Of a stretch of 64,000 bases of DNA, positions 13,271 through 24,012 are shown piece by piece. The notes under the pieces were generated by a model, which was not told the origin of the DNA, searched no databases, and saw only the letters and a list, made by a program, of their open reading frames with translations. The stretch is from Eumeta japonica. Taxonomy: Eukaryota; Arthropoda; Insecta; Lepidoptera; Psychidae. The stretch lies in assembly GCA_005406025.1 (NCBI GenBank), contig BGZK01001321.1, positions 1 through 64,000 on the forward strand. The letters run 5' to 3'. Numbering within the stretch: the first letter of the stretch is position 1; each line of letters starts with the position of its first letter. Both the position numbers and the translations under genes were made by a program.

Positions 13271-14756
13271 TAAAGAATCGGGTTTGAAATCAAAAACGAA
13301 ATATGAGATTGCAAGTGAAAGCGATATTACAACGGTAATCGAGAACTACGTTGGGCCGAGATTTCGATCGGACTCAAGAGGGCGGAGCTGCATCAGGAAT
13401 AAGAGCGGCGACGGTTTCAGACACGACAAAACGCATGAAATTGGAATAGGAACAGAAAAACGCTGTTCAATGATGATTTTAATAGAACTTAAATTCAAAC
13501 CTTATAATAATTATGTCAGTCGTATAGTTATTACGTTAGCGACATAAATTAGTTGAGAAGATGCAAAACAGCTACCCAAGCTAAAAAAAATGAGCGAATT
13601 TCCATACGTTGTGCCTTACGATTTCAAATTGTAAAAGTTAAAATATGGTAGCGTTTTGAATTCGACTTAAAACATCGACTGCTTTTCAGTACAGTATTTC
13701 GATCGATATAATTTTCTATACCCATATAAGCCATTTAATCATTATTAAGTGCTATGAAGATTATAAAATCCATAAAAAGAATGAACTTAGTGACGAAACT
13801 TGGAATAGCATTGCTCGTATAATTCTAGGCGAAGAAGTTGTCGAACGCTGTAATAAATTGAGATTTATTGGAGTTAGCAGCGGTGATTTGGAAGTGCGCG
13901 TGCCTCTTGAATTGCTGTGATTTTTATCGTTTTGTAGTGCAGAATATATTTTATTTGACACAAATATTATATTTTTAACGACGTATTCTTATTTACTACC
14001 AATTTGGCCTACTATCTGATCGATAAATAAACATACTAACAATGTAAATTAACAAATACTTTATACGGCTGTACGTCGATGTAAAACAAAGAAATCGATG
14101 CAAAGTAGTCTATACTGTTACATTGAAATTACAGCGTTACATTCGGCAGGGGTAGACGTTTCGAAGTGGGCAAAATCAATAGTCAGTTATTAATAATGAA
14201 CTACGGCGTCTCGGCAGTCAATAGACGATGTAATTCGTGTGAAATCTACGAGTGAGTGCGTGAGTTTTGTGTCCATTTACAAAGTGCGCAATTAAAGGTA
14301 TTAGACTGAAACCATATAAATGTTTCCCTAAAAGCTTCAATAGCTAAAGGATCCTCTTTTAGATTAAATATCAAATTAAGTATTACTTTTGTATATTCCG
14401 AACTTTTAGCATCGATTTATGTAATTTTAAGATATTATTTTTTTTGTTCCATGAGATGATGGCAAAAACTCGAAGAGATTTCATGACAGAAAAATAGTCC
14501 ACATAAAATGATAGAATCAATACATGTAAAAAAATACAAATAAAAAGGAAAAAAAATATAAGCGCTACAGATTCATGCAATTTGAAACAAACAAAAGCAT
14601 GAACGAATACAAAATTCTGATAGGAGTTGAAAGAATAAAGCAATTGAATGAGTTTGTACAGCATATCTACTTGTTCACGGATGACAATGAAAATGAGTGA
14701 TATATTGAAAGGAGAAAAAAACGTTTCGTAGGAAAAGTGTTTAGCTATTTCATTAC
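13271..14756. other. No recognisable gene; one long hydrophobic frame of doubtful status
   Basis: A 135-codon frame on - (14383-14790) is rich in Phe, Leu and Ile and could suggest membrane segments, but poly-T/poly-A DNA gives such frames by chance and its 5' end lies in a repeat copy (14757-14937). An 87-codon + frame (13284-13547) has no recognisable motif. Confidence 0.45.
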
Positions 14757-14937
14757 TTAGTATTTTGGTATGTGACTCATTTGCGGTCAAAAGTGAATAT
14801 GAAGAAGGGAATACGAAATAGATTCAATGCAGTGGAGATATAATTACGGCATCACACATATGCGACGACATTAACATTTTAGAATAGTTATACAAGAAAA
14901 TGGTCTACAAGATAACTACACTTTCTTTCAAATTACT
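14757..14937. repeat. Left copy of a ~180-bp direct repeat flanking a LINE
   Basis: This copy matches 15937-16120 in the same orientation at about 80% by eye. Shared blocks include CACTTTCTTTCAAAT, CATCACACATATG and AATAGTTATACAAGA. The two copies lie immediately outside the Jockey LINE remnant. They lack the TG...CA ends of LTRs and the interior is a LINE, so an LTR pair is unlikely. A very long target duplication, or insertion into an older tandem repeat, are the alternatives. Confidence 0.7.
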
Positions 14938-14989
14938 TTTTCTTCCAATATTACAATTACAATTTACTTCCAATATTACTTTTTCTTCC

Positions 14990-15936
14990 AATACACCTTC
15001 GATCAGTCATCGGGATTCTAATTAGGTAAGTTGCAAAATGTCGGGGTTTAGAAAAGTAGAGCTTCTGCTCCATTTTTCCTTGGTAACATAGAACTTGTAT
15101 TTGGCTGCGTATCGTTTTACTTCATCCAAGACAGTCGGGATTTCTCGGTACTCGTGCATTTTGAAATTGCAAGCATAATAGGGTGCTGATGAGAGTAACC
15201 CTTAGAATATTATTTTGTGCTCGCTAGAGGCACATAATGTTGAATTTCCTGACTGTTAACCACAGCTGGATTCCATACGTCCAGATCAGTTTTATTATGG
15301 AGCAATATACTCTTAGTTTGTTGGATAGTGATAGGGCAGCCAGAGTAGGTTTTTAAATCAAAGGTTGATTTCGGTGCGCTTCATTTTCATATAGTTTTTC
15401 CACGTCACCCTTCGGCCAAAGGAAAACCAAGATATTTAACGCAGGTTGATTGTGGCAATGTGTCGGAGCTCAAATTAACCGGGGGACAAGTTTCATGCCT
15501 TAAAGTAAATGTAATTTTACACTTTAGGGCGCTTGCTTTTATGCGTCAATTGCTCAGTCAAACATCAGTGGTATTGAACTAGGTTTGTAGCAATTTTCTC
15601 GCTTCGTTTCGATCGTGGTTGCAACTGAGAAAGGCCGCATCACCGGCAAAGGTTGCTATCGATGTATCAGATGACTGGAGAATATCACAGGTGAATAATT
15701 TGTAGAGGACCGGGCCAAGTACAGAGATCTGAGGTATTCCTGCCCTATAGCTAAAAAGAGAAGATCTTGCGTCACAGAGCTTGATTTGGAGTTTTTTCTC
15801 ACTGAGATATTGATCCATCAACAGGTAATAGGAGTGTGCTAGGTACTTTTCAATATTGCGAAGTACTCCTTTTATGCCAGACCTGGTGTAAGGCTTGTTG
15901 TACGTTAAGAAACGTAGCCGAACAGTTTATAAATAA
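14990..15936 (-). pseudogene. 5'-truncated Jockey-type LINE, reverse transcriptase remnant
   Basis: Read on the minus strand, this encodes the palm and thumb of a Jockey-clade reverse transcriptase. From high to low coordinates: a motif-A block resembling CSAAFLDVSQAFDKVWH (about 15930-15880) but with FLNV, so the catalytic Asp is changed; a frameshift near 15868; an 80-codon open piece (15579-15821) with an AG(I)PQ(I)SVLGPVLY block and FAGDAA where FADDTA is expected; then KCKITFTLRHETCPP and TCVKYLGF, and weaker C-terminal similarity to about 15000. Stop codons interrupt the frame after 15579, two of them TGA where the family usually has Trp. Both metal-binding motifs are damaged, so the copy is dead. 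The 5' end is lost exactly where the right flanking repeat begins. Confidence 0.85.
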
Positions 15937-16120
15937 TTTAGTGTTTTAATTTGTCACTCATTTGTGGCCAAAAGTGACAAAAATGACAAAAGAAATACGA
16001 AATGGATTCGACGCAGTGAAGATGTGATTCCGACATCACACATATGGAATCACCTTAGCATTTTGAAATAGTTATACAAGAGAAATATCTGCAAGTTGAC
16101 TACACTTTCTTTCAAATCGA
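15937..16120. repeat. Right copy of the ~180-bp direct repeat
   Basis: Partner of 14757-14937. It begins where the LINE coding similarity stops and ends after CACTTTCTTTCAAAT. See the left copy for interpretation. Confidence 0.7.
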
Positions 16121-17445
16121 TTACTTTATTATGATTAAAACATTTAATTATAATATTTGGTACATTAATATTATTTCTTAATCTGATCCTTCACATTCTG
16201 TTTATTTTGATTCAGAATCAATAATTTTGATATAGTCAACCTTTTGTTGTCGTATGGAATAATCATTTATAGAGACGGTTTGTCGGATTAAAACCCGTTA
16301 AAAGAAAGGACGTGGGACTTAAACTTATGTTTAAAAGCGACTTTTATTAAAGTGAGTTCAAAAGGAAGTGGTGGAAGACATCCTAATTCACCTATCAGAG
16401 TATTCATATTCGTCCTTTTTAAAATAAAATAGATTATTTTAATTAAACTGCGTTTGTCTTATGGTACAAAATCTTTAGAATGGGGAATATGCATAATTTC
16501 ATTTTTTTGATAAAAATTTAGGACTGGCTTGAATACTAAAATACATAAATTAATTTGATACAAATGAAAATTGACTTTTAAAGATTGCGGAATAACATCC
16601 TCTAACTTGAACTGATATTGATTGTTGAGACATTCACGTCTTAATTATTAATAACGCATGCATATTACTTATCTTACCTAAGAAAAAATATATTTAGGTA
16701 TATTTAACAAATTACAATTTTTGCGAATTCAATATTAATAATTCAGCGAGTAAAGAAAAGCTTTATAAAAAGTAAGCATTAATATATTGTTTTGTATCCT
16801 AAATCTTTTTCATTTTTGTCGTTTTTCTTCGGTTAAAGGTAATCTTTAACCGTGCCTAAATAACCTGAACTTAAAAAGAATAATGATAAATTAGCTAAAA
16901 AATAACGTTAACTTTCTGAAATCGGTCTTGTAATGTGAGATTATTTTCGACATAAATCAAAATAGCCTTAAATTATTTTTGTGTGCTTTTCCGTTTACTA
17001 ATAGCTTAACAAATAAGCAACTCAACCATGTCCGTAAATTAAATATTTTAATGTACAATACGACATAACGTCGTAGTGATGAAAATATGCATTTTTTTTT
17101 AAATGAATAAATTTAATTATAATATTCTTTTGCCAGAGGATAGAATGTTTCTATGTAATTATTTAAAGCGAAGTTTAGCTAAGTTATTGGCCTTTAATAA
17201 TACGTCCTTCTATATTACATAACACAGCAAGATCTAATTCTAAAAACGACTACAGCTTCCTTGAATCTGGGAGATCTGGCATAGTGCTGAGTTTTACTGC
17301 ATTTACAACAAAAAAAACCCTAATTCATTTAATTTAGTTCATAAAAACAATTAAGGTTTTCTCTACAATAATGAATTTATACACTTATTTTACAACTTTA
17401 ACACTAACGATAAGATAGCCGTGAGGGGCCAACTTATAAGAAATT
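16121..17445. other. A+T-rich DNA, nothing recognised
   Basis: Spacer between the LINE and the heat-shock-element minisatellite. No gene or repeat boundary was identified, and the left end of the Helitron may lie in here. Confidence 0.5.
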
Positions 17446-18015
17446 CAGGAAATGATCTCGAAAAATCCAAAAAAGTGCGCAACTGTAAAATAGATCCGAA
17501 ATGTTGTAGAGAGTTCTAAAAATTTCTGGAATGGTCAAGAAAGTTCCAAAACGTCTGCATCTGTTAAAATCAATATGGAATGTTCTAGGATGTTTTAAAA
17601 CTTCCTGGAATGGTATAGAAAGTTCTAAAATGTCTGGCAGCTGCTAAAATCAATATGGAATGTTCTAGGAAGTTCTAAAACTTCCTGGAATGATGTAGAA
17701 AGTTCTAAAATGTGTGCAATTGTTGCAATCGATCTGGAATGTTCTCGAAGGTTCTAAAAATTTCTGGAATGATCTAGAAAGTTCCAAAATGTGTACAACT
17801 ATTACAATCGATCTGGAATATTCTGAAAAGATTATAAAAATTTATGGAATGAATTAAAGAGCTCCAAAATGTGTGCAAATGTTACAATCGATCTGCAATG
17901 TTCTGGAAGGTTCTAAAAATTTCTGGAATACTCTAAAAAGCTCCTAAATATGTGCAACTGTTAAAATCGATATGGCATGTTCTAGAAAGTTCTAAAAAAA
18001 TTTATAAAATGAATT
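17446..18015. repeat. 80-bp minisatellite built of phased heat-shock-element modules
   Basis: About seven degenerate units of 79-80 bp start near 17499, 17578, 17658, 17737, 17816, 17896 and 17975. Each has a ~48-bp part rich in GAA and TTC triplets spaced exactly 5 bp apart in alternating orientation, followed by a ~32-bp spacer ending ATCGATCTG or AATCAATATG. This is the nGAAn/nTTCn arrangement bound by heat-shock factor trimers. In the best unit (17737-17784), ten successive modules are in phase: eight are perfect, the fifth is AAA and the eighth is ATC. Shorter perfect runs are at 17901-17913 and 17980-17992. The array lies about 300 bp upstream of the Helitron promoter block. Confidence 0.8.
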
Positions 18016-18110
18016 AATCCTCTAACTCATAAAGACTTCTAAAATGTTCTAGATTTTGCGGTAATATTATAGAATTATCTACTATCATCAAAAAAAATTA
18101 TAAAGATCCA

Positions 18111-18149
18111 AGATGATCTGTCACTATCGGAAATAGTGACAGACCATCT
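18111..18149. other. 17-bp-arm hairpin with 5-nt loop
   Basis: AGATGATCTGTCACTAT (18111-18127) pairs with 18133-18149 at 16 of 17 positions, with loop CGGAA. It lies between the heat-shock-element array and the promoter block. It may be a transcript hairpin or a cruciform. Confidence 0.8.
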
Positions 18150-18260
18150 CAAAAGCTCTAAAATGATCTTTAATATTTCAAAACGATTGGGAACATTGAA
18201 AAACAATTTAAATTTTTTTAAAGGATTTGAGATAAGCTGTTGTTGTTGGAAACAATCTTA

Positions 18261-18330
18261 AATGTTCTAGTGATAGAAATTTCGATATATGATGGTATAT
18301 AAACCGAAATTCAGAAAGTTTTTGTCAGTT
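18261..18330 (+). promoter_or_regulatory. TATA/initiator promoter block, copy 1
   Basis: TATATAAA (18297-18304) is followed by the arthropod-type initiator TCAGT (18326-18330). The initiator A lies 29 bp from the start of TATAAA, a normal spacing for RNA polymerase II. The whole block, from TGTTCTAGTGATAGAAATTT to CCGAAATTCAG, is repeated at 18442-18496. It lies upstream of the Helitron Rep remnant on the same strand and downstream of the heat-shock-element array, so it is a likely promoter of that element. Confidence 0.55.
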
Positions 18331-18441
18331 TTGTATATGCAGTTGAGAGAAGATTGAATGAAATTAAGATTGAACAGTGATTAAACAAATTCAAGTGATT
18401 TTGACAAGTGAAAAAAAAAACGAACTATTTGAATATTCTAG

Positions 18442-18530
18442 GATGTTCTGGTACTAGAAATTTTGATGTAATATGGCATATAAACCGAAATTCAGTGACT
18501 TCGTAAGTGTCATCATAACAACATTTAAGA
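18442..18530 (+). promoter_or_regulatory. TATA promoter block, copy 2
   Basis: Second copy of the block, with ATATAAACCGAAATTCAGT at 18478-18496. The nearest TCAGT is only about 15 bp from the TATA box, and a weaker TCATC lies about 33 bp away (A at 18512). It could be an alternative or decayed start. Confidence 0.4.
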
Positions 18531-18599
18531 GATTAATTTTATGTAACTTTATTACATTACACATACACAAAGTCAAGGTGTAGAAAAGTATTTACAAAA

Positions 18600-19265
18600 C
18601 CTTAAGTGTTTTCAAAAAGACGTAGCACGTCGAAGTGAAACAGAAGAACAAGGTAAAAAACGGCTTTCGATTATTCGCAACTTAAATGAATGAAAAGAAT
18701 TAGAGAAAATTTAACCGAAGAAAAAAGAACACGTATTAACGAAGAAATGCTATCCCGAATGAGAACTCTTAGAAATATCAACTGATCTACTTGAAGTGGA
18801 AAATAGAAGAAGTAAAGAAAGAATGGCTACGTTACGCGAAAAACTAGCGGTAACAAGTAAAATTGAGAATTTAGAACTTCAGGCGTTCCATCACGATAGC
18901 AAAAAATAACGCAGTGAAAATCCAAATATTGTCCTCAGGAAAATGAATGCGGGTATTGTCATGCGACGAGATTTTAAGGCGAAAATGCTGGTTTGTGCTG
19001 CTTGAGTGGTAAAGTCAATTACCAACATTAGATGTACCACCACCACAATTACTCGCATATATGAATGGAAAAACCCCAGTATCCAATAATTTTCTACAAA
19101 ACATACGTCGACACAACTGTTGTTTTCAAATGACTTTATTTGGAGCTTCATTAATATGCCACGAAGAAAATATCAGATCAGTTTTCAAGATTCAAGGCCA
19201 AATTGATCACCGAGTAGGCTGACTTCTGCCGATGTCCAATGAAACTCCAAAATTTCCTCAAGTAT
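18600..19265 (+). pseudogene. Helitron Rep protein, N-terminal region, broken
   Basis: The first part encodes Glu/Arg-rich segments such as RRSETEEQGKKRLSIIRN and ENRRSKERMATLREKLA, typical of the repetitive N-terminus of insect Helitron proteins. It continues with a zinc-knuckle-like segment (GYCHA...CC), then, after frameshifts, SNNFLQNIRRHNCCFQMT, LFGASLI, VFKIQGQIDHRVG and LLPMSNETPKFLKY. These match in order the Helitron N-terminal domain (...HIRxYNxxFxFTSxG...F...GQIYHRIGSLLP...PxFxQxY). At least one stop and several frameshifts break it. The HUH nuclease domain expected next is absent: the sequence changes to unrelated DNA at about 19266. The helicase part resumes at 21845. Confidence 0.85.
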
Positions 19266-19764
19266 AATTAACAAATAACTTGAAACATTAAAAGATTGCA
19301 CAATTTTGAAAAAAATAAAATAAAATAGTAATTTTCAAAAAATATCGATGTTTTGAAATTTCATACAAAAGTAGGAATAATATGGTTAGCAGATATTACG
19401 CTCTCCGACCCTTATTTCTTTTCCGCTGTGTTCCTATTATACGCGATTGGGAACTTTCGTGACGAACTTCATAGCGGCAAAGTTTCGTGCGTTGAATTGT
19501 GATAGTGATATGTTAGATCAAATGGAAAGGTTAGAAATGAATGATATAAACTTAAATTTATTGCCACACGTGAGATATTCTAAAATCAAGGCTCTTGGTT
19601 GTGAATACTTTCAATATCGTTTTGAGACTAGAATTTATTTATTTAGAAAATATAATATAGTTTAAGAAATTAAAATCACGCATTAATGATAAATCTAACA
19701 AAAAGTGAAAAATAATTCTTAATATAGGGATAAAATAATGAACGAAAAATATTTGTATTATTTT

Positions 19765-19872
19765 AAAAAAAGCGTGAGTGCCTGATAAGTCAGTTCTCGA
19801 AAACGTTCGATTAGTACCATTAGTCAAAAAATAACACGAAAGATATGGCATAAAGCGCCTCACGCTTTTTTT
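19765..19872. mobile_element. 108-bp mini inverted-repeat element
   Basis: AAAAAAAGCGTGAG (19765-19778) is the exact reverse complement of 19859-19872. The interior is non-coding. The size and ends suggest a tiny MITE. The arms are partly homopolymer, so chance cannot be fully excluded, but the GCGTGAG/CTCACGC part is specific. Confidence 0.5.
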
Positions 19873-19949
19873 CACAATATTACCGGGCTGTTTTATTCAT
19901 TAATGGTTTTGTATTTGTATTGATTACGCAAGATTAAATTAAAAAAAAA

Positions 19950-20105
19950 GCTACCCTTAAGTTTCTTGCTTGTCCTTCTCAAGGGAGAAATTGCCTTCTA
20001 AAGATCGGTAAAAGGTAAATTCGCAATTAATTATGACGTATTTCAACTGTTATTTTATAACCTATTATATAAATTTATTGTGAATTTGAATTTGATAGGA
20101 GTTTC
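19950..20105 (+). mobile_element. CR1-type LINE 3' tail, copy 1
   Basis: The segment CTTAAGTTTCTTGCTTGTCC, then TTCTCAAGGGA, then ATTATGACGTATTTCAA and a TGAATTTGAATTTGA end parallels the tail downstream of the CR1-type coding remnant at 31505-31665. It also resembles the lepidopteran tail containing GAGTTTCTTGCCGGTTCTTC. No coding sequence remains upstream, so the copy is severely 5' truncated. It is the most diverged of the three tails in the window. Confidence 0.65.
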
Positions 20106-21844
20106 TTTAAAGTTTAATTTAAAAATCAAGTAAGTAATATCATTTAGCCGCCAGAGGAATTAATTCTCGAGTAAAGCCCAGAAAAACAGTTACCACTAAA
20201 TACGTACTGTTAGTTAACCTCAAATATCGTTTTCAAGGGTTTTTGTGCCGTCGCCGACCTGAAGTGCATCTAAGCTATTTATAGGCTTTTCATACTCCCT
20301 ATAGAACTGCACATATCGCACTCAATAGGCTTCTTACAATGTCATTAAGGTAACCCTCTTTGCCTATTTGTAGGGATTTTTTGTGAGGCAGGTAATGAAA
20401 TATTATCTCAGTGCGAGAGAAATAAATTAGTGAATTTGTAATTTTAGTGCTGGTTAGAATACACTTGTTTTATTAGGTAAAAGGTAGAAAATTATTGAGA
20501 GTTAGAAACGAGTTTTTGAACAAAGATTTTCATTAGCTTTTAGGTTCATTTCAGGCCAAAAAGTACTTAACTGTTAGGCATCGTTTTACGTATGTTATCA
20601 TTAAATTATTGCTTTGTTTAAAATACATTTTTGTGGTCGTTTCTTAACAGTACTACGACATAAGTACGGTCTTCTGTGGTACATTAGTTTTTGGTCTGCT
20701 TTTTCTAAAATTTTTATATTCTGCAAATGATTTAGCTACTTGATTTAATTTCTCAACGCATATTTTGAATGACATCAACAGAGCCATCATAAACGATTGA
20801 GGTGTCATTGTTGATTGCAATAAATGCTTTGAATATTTTAGAGAATGAAAAAGTTAAAAAAAAATTAACGACGTAAGAAAAAACAATAATAAAGGTGTTT
20901 ATAAAAAAAAGTTCCTAATTTTTTAATTATTATTTCTTTTAATAATTGTTAATACATGAATGCATTTTACATTAAATCTTAAAATTAATAGTTTTAAAAT
21001 TTTATATTAAAAATATTTTTTCCATCGCTTCAATAAAAAAACGTTATTTTGCTCTGGTGTCGAGAGCCTTAGGTCTAGGTAAACGATCGACATGTCAAAA
21101 GATAGGGATCAACAAAGACTAAAAGAAATAAAAAGTTTGACATTTCGAGAAGATCGCAAAAAAACCGCTAAAATGAATGCTTCTACAGAGTTCTTAAAGA
21201 GCACTTTTAACCTGATTTCGATATTTTTTTAAATTTCCAATTTTTGTATTGAAGTTTAATTTAATATCTGGAGAACTTTTTCAAATTTTCAGAAAATAAT
21301 AAAAATTAAAATTATGAATTTTTTAAATCGGTCATTTTACGACTTCGACTTGCTTCGAAGGACTAAAAGATTTATTTCGAAATCCTTAGTGAAAAACATT
21401 TTTAAAACTAGGAACAATTTATGATTTACGTTATAAATATTATTTAACGCTCAGTTTTATTTAAAATTCGTTTCTATTAGCTTCACTCATATGTACATAA
21501 TATGTATCTATATATCTATGTATCATTGTAACGGAATCTTAGAAACACTCACCTAAAAACACACACTTCAAAAACCTATAAAACATCGCTTTATAAATAT
21601 ATAGGTTTTGTACTAGAAAGCAAAAATAATTATTGAACCTGTTCTCTCAGAATGTAAAAATTTTGAGCTTTTCCTCATAAACAAGTAGATAACAGATTTT
21701 GCTTTTTAAGCGTACTACCTTTCCTACAAATATGGTTCACTCTTAAACTGTTTCTGGATAGACAGGGAGAACAGACTGAATAATCATTTTTTGTATTATA
21801 GTACAATACTTACCTATAAAAAAACATATTTCTGTGGTTTTTTT

Positions 21845-23491
21845 AAGTCTTTAAAATATGAATCAGGGGTCACACATGCCATTAAATCCCGATTCGCCAT
21901 GTATGAGTGAAGGAAAATCTACGAAAAATTACCCAAGATCATACTTGGATGACATACAAATTGAAGATGATGGCTACTCTAAATACAGAAGACATTTACT
22001 TAAAAGGTGACTTCACAGCATAAATACGAATGTGTGGTCACCAATTAGACACCAACTAGAGATAGATAATCAATGGATAGTACCATATAACTCACTACTT
22101 TCCAAAATGTTCCAATCACACGTAAACGCAGAATACTGAAATTCAGTAAAATTAATAAAATACGTCTGTGAATATGTGAAAAAAGGTAGTGACATGACAG
22201 TATTTCATGACAATAGCGAAAGCGATCAACAAAACAGAAACGACTAAATCATCATGTACTAAATGGAAAGACATATTAACACATCAGTGATGAAGAAGCA
22301 GCGTGACGAATATTCGGTTTTCCCATGTACGAACGCGAGTCATGAGCCGAGAAAGACTGAACAGAGAGTTTACTTCATAAAAGACACTGCCAGAAAAATT
22401 TCAACCGAACCATCTCAGAAAATAATATTAAAAACCTTTTTCCAATTGTATCAAACGAATTCATTGGCGAAAACATTACTGTATGTTCATGTCCCTATGT
22501 ATTATATGTGGAAAACGACAAAAAATTCTCTAAATGACAAAAACAAGGAATTCTAATTGCGGAATATCCTGGAGTTTTAAAAATGAAGCACTAGGCCGAG
22601 ATATACAGTGTACATCCGAACAACGTCGAAGGTTTTTATGTTTCGGATATTTCTACACGAAATGTAAAGCGGGAACCAACAAGTTTTGCAGATCTCAAGA
22701 CTGTCAACGGTTACCTATGCCAAGCATACATGGTAATATACCAATGCTTAGGACTACTAGAATACGACAACCACTGGGAATTAACATTAGAAGTAACCTT
22801 AATAACAGCATCAGTTCAGTATATCAAAGATCTGTTCGCCATACTTCAAACAACATGCAACCAATCGAATCCCAAACAGCTATGGGACTTTTTAAAAAAA
22901 AGTATGAGTAGTGGTATACCGACAAGACCGAAAAGCTCATCTAACTGGACGTTGAATTCATGACGACATGTTGAATGAAACACTCATTCGCTTAGACGAT
23001 AAATGCTCAGCAAGAAAAACCAGACCTTAATTCAGCTTGGGATTGCAGCACCACAAAAAGATGCTTTCGGTGTACTTAATTTCGAAATATCAAAAGTTAC
23101 AATATAAAGTAACTACTTCAATACATTGCCCACCACAAACCATTCCTGAATGAAAATAAAAAAAAATCATTTGCAACGTTATGGTGGACAAAATCAACAA
23201 CAACACTGGGGGAATTATTCACTTGAATGCGCCAGGTAGCACCGGGAACATGTTTCTTATAAATTTATTACTGGTGGAAATACGTGCTAAACAAAGAATC
23301 GCTCTTGCAATGGCATCATCCGGCACTGTAGCACACTTATGGAAAGAAGTCGAACTGTTCATTTCGCCCTACAACTACCGTTGAATATAGACGATGATGT
23401 AAAATTTCAAAAGCATCTGGACGGGGGTGAACTTTTAAAACATTTAAAAATTATCATCTATGATGATTGCACAATAGCATATAAAAAAAAT
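21845..23491 (+). pseudogene. Helitron Rep C-terminal and helicase N-terminal part, broken
   Basis: In order on the plus strand: PLNPDSPCMSEGKSTKNYPR, DGYSKYRRH, DNQWIVPYNSLL, KYVCEYVKKGSD, PLHD/S-H-E-like residues, HYVW-like (YYMWKT), then HVPGATSF-like and DLKTVNGYLCQAYMVIYQCL, LLEYDNHWELTLEVT, ELWDFLKK. These follow the middle of Helitron Rep/helicase proteins. The helicase then appears: the P-loop region near 23208-23260 reads NAPGSTGNM where GPGGTGKT is expected, so the nucleotide-binding Lys is lost. MASSGTVAHL and a Walker B-like IIIYDDCTIAYKK (about 23449-23490) follow. Stops and frameshifts are numerous. Coding similarity stops abruptly at 23491, at a ~515-bp insertion, and resumes at 24013. 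Confidence 0.9.
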
Positions 23492-24006
23492 TGGTTGCCT
23501 GTAAAGTCGGTATACGGGCGAAAGTTTTACGTGACAACGACTTTGAGTGGTAAAATCATTTTAATGTGAATATTCATTCGTATAGTAGGAAGAAGGATGA
23601 AATAATAGTAACAATTTAAAACATTTATTTATACAAAGAATTATATTTAAAACATTAATTTATACAAAGAATCTCGCACTCAATTTCATATTAACAAAAT
23701 TTTATTTTTACCTTTACACATACATACGTATTTATATACAAATATACATACAATAACTTGCAATACATTTGCGTACAATGAAACAGCGTTTACTACAACT
23801 TAACTTGTTCCTATCTGAGTGGAAGGGACGCGTGCCTTTCACTTTTTATGTCTGTCTCTCTCGCTCTTAGGCGGGCTAACCATGCCCGAGTGGAAGGGAC
23901 GCGTGCCTCTCACTCGGTCTCATTGTGAGCGCATAACGTGAGCGGAGCGTAACGCAGTTTCTTGAAGTGTCACCCGGCAAACCAATTTATAAGACGTTGT
24001 CACGTC
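23492..24006. mobile_element. ~515-bp young insertion inside the Helitron helicase
   Basis: The helicase reads ...DDCTIAYKK up to 23491 and continues with ...LKATDRTL from 24013, so the intervening DNA is an insertion placed between adjacent codons. It starts TTGGTTGCCTGTAAAGTCGG or one base later and ends GACGTTGTCACGTC. (A)5T occurs on both sides (to 23491 and 24007-24012), a possible short target duplication. ACGTGACAACG (23529-23539) and CGTTGTCACGT (23995-24005) form an 11-bp inverted repeat. Inside is a direct repeat of GAGTGGAAGGGACGCGTGCC (about 23818 and 23889). No coding sequence was seen. The family was not identified; it looks less decayed than its host. Confidence 0.75.
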
Positions 24007-24012
24007 AAAAAT

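Larger units (their letters stand above)
19266..21844. other. Foreign segment separating the two Helitron parts
   Basis: About 2.6 kb without Helitron similarity replaces the HUH nuclease and neighbouring region, where roughly 400-500 codons would be expected. It contains a 108-bp inverted-repeat element (19765-19872) and a CR1-type LINE tail (19950-20105). A 72-codon + frame (19447-19665) has no recognised motif. The rest is A+T-rich and featureless. Confidence 0.55.

Noticed and set aside
14383..14790. 135-codon minus-strand frame with hydrophobic stretches, possible membrane protein
   Set aside because: Composition follows from poly-A/T DNA, the 5' end lies in a repeat copy, and no receptor or transporter motif or splice context is visible.
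14757..16120. Direct repeats as an LTR pair of a retrotransposon
   Set aside because: No TG...CA ends or primer-binding site were seen, and the interior is a Jockey-type LINE on the minus strand.
17446..18015. CRISPR-like array
   Set aside because: Units are contiguous degenerate 80-bp tandem repeats, with no unique spacers and a eukaryotic setting.
19447..19665. 72-codon + frame as part of the Helitron
   Set aside because: No similarity to the HUH region could be followed and the Helitron frame ends at 19265.
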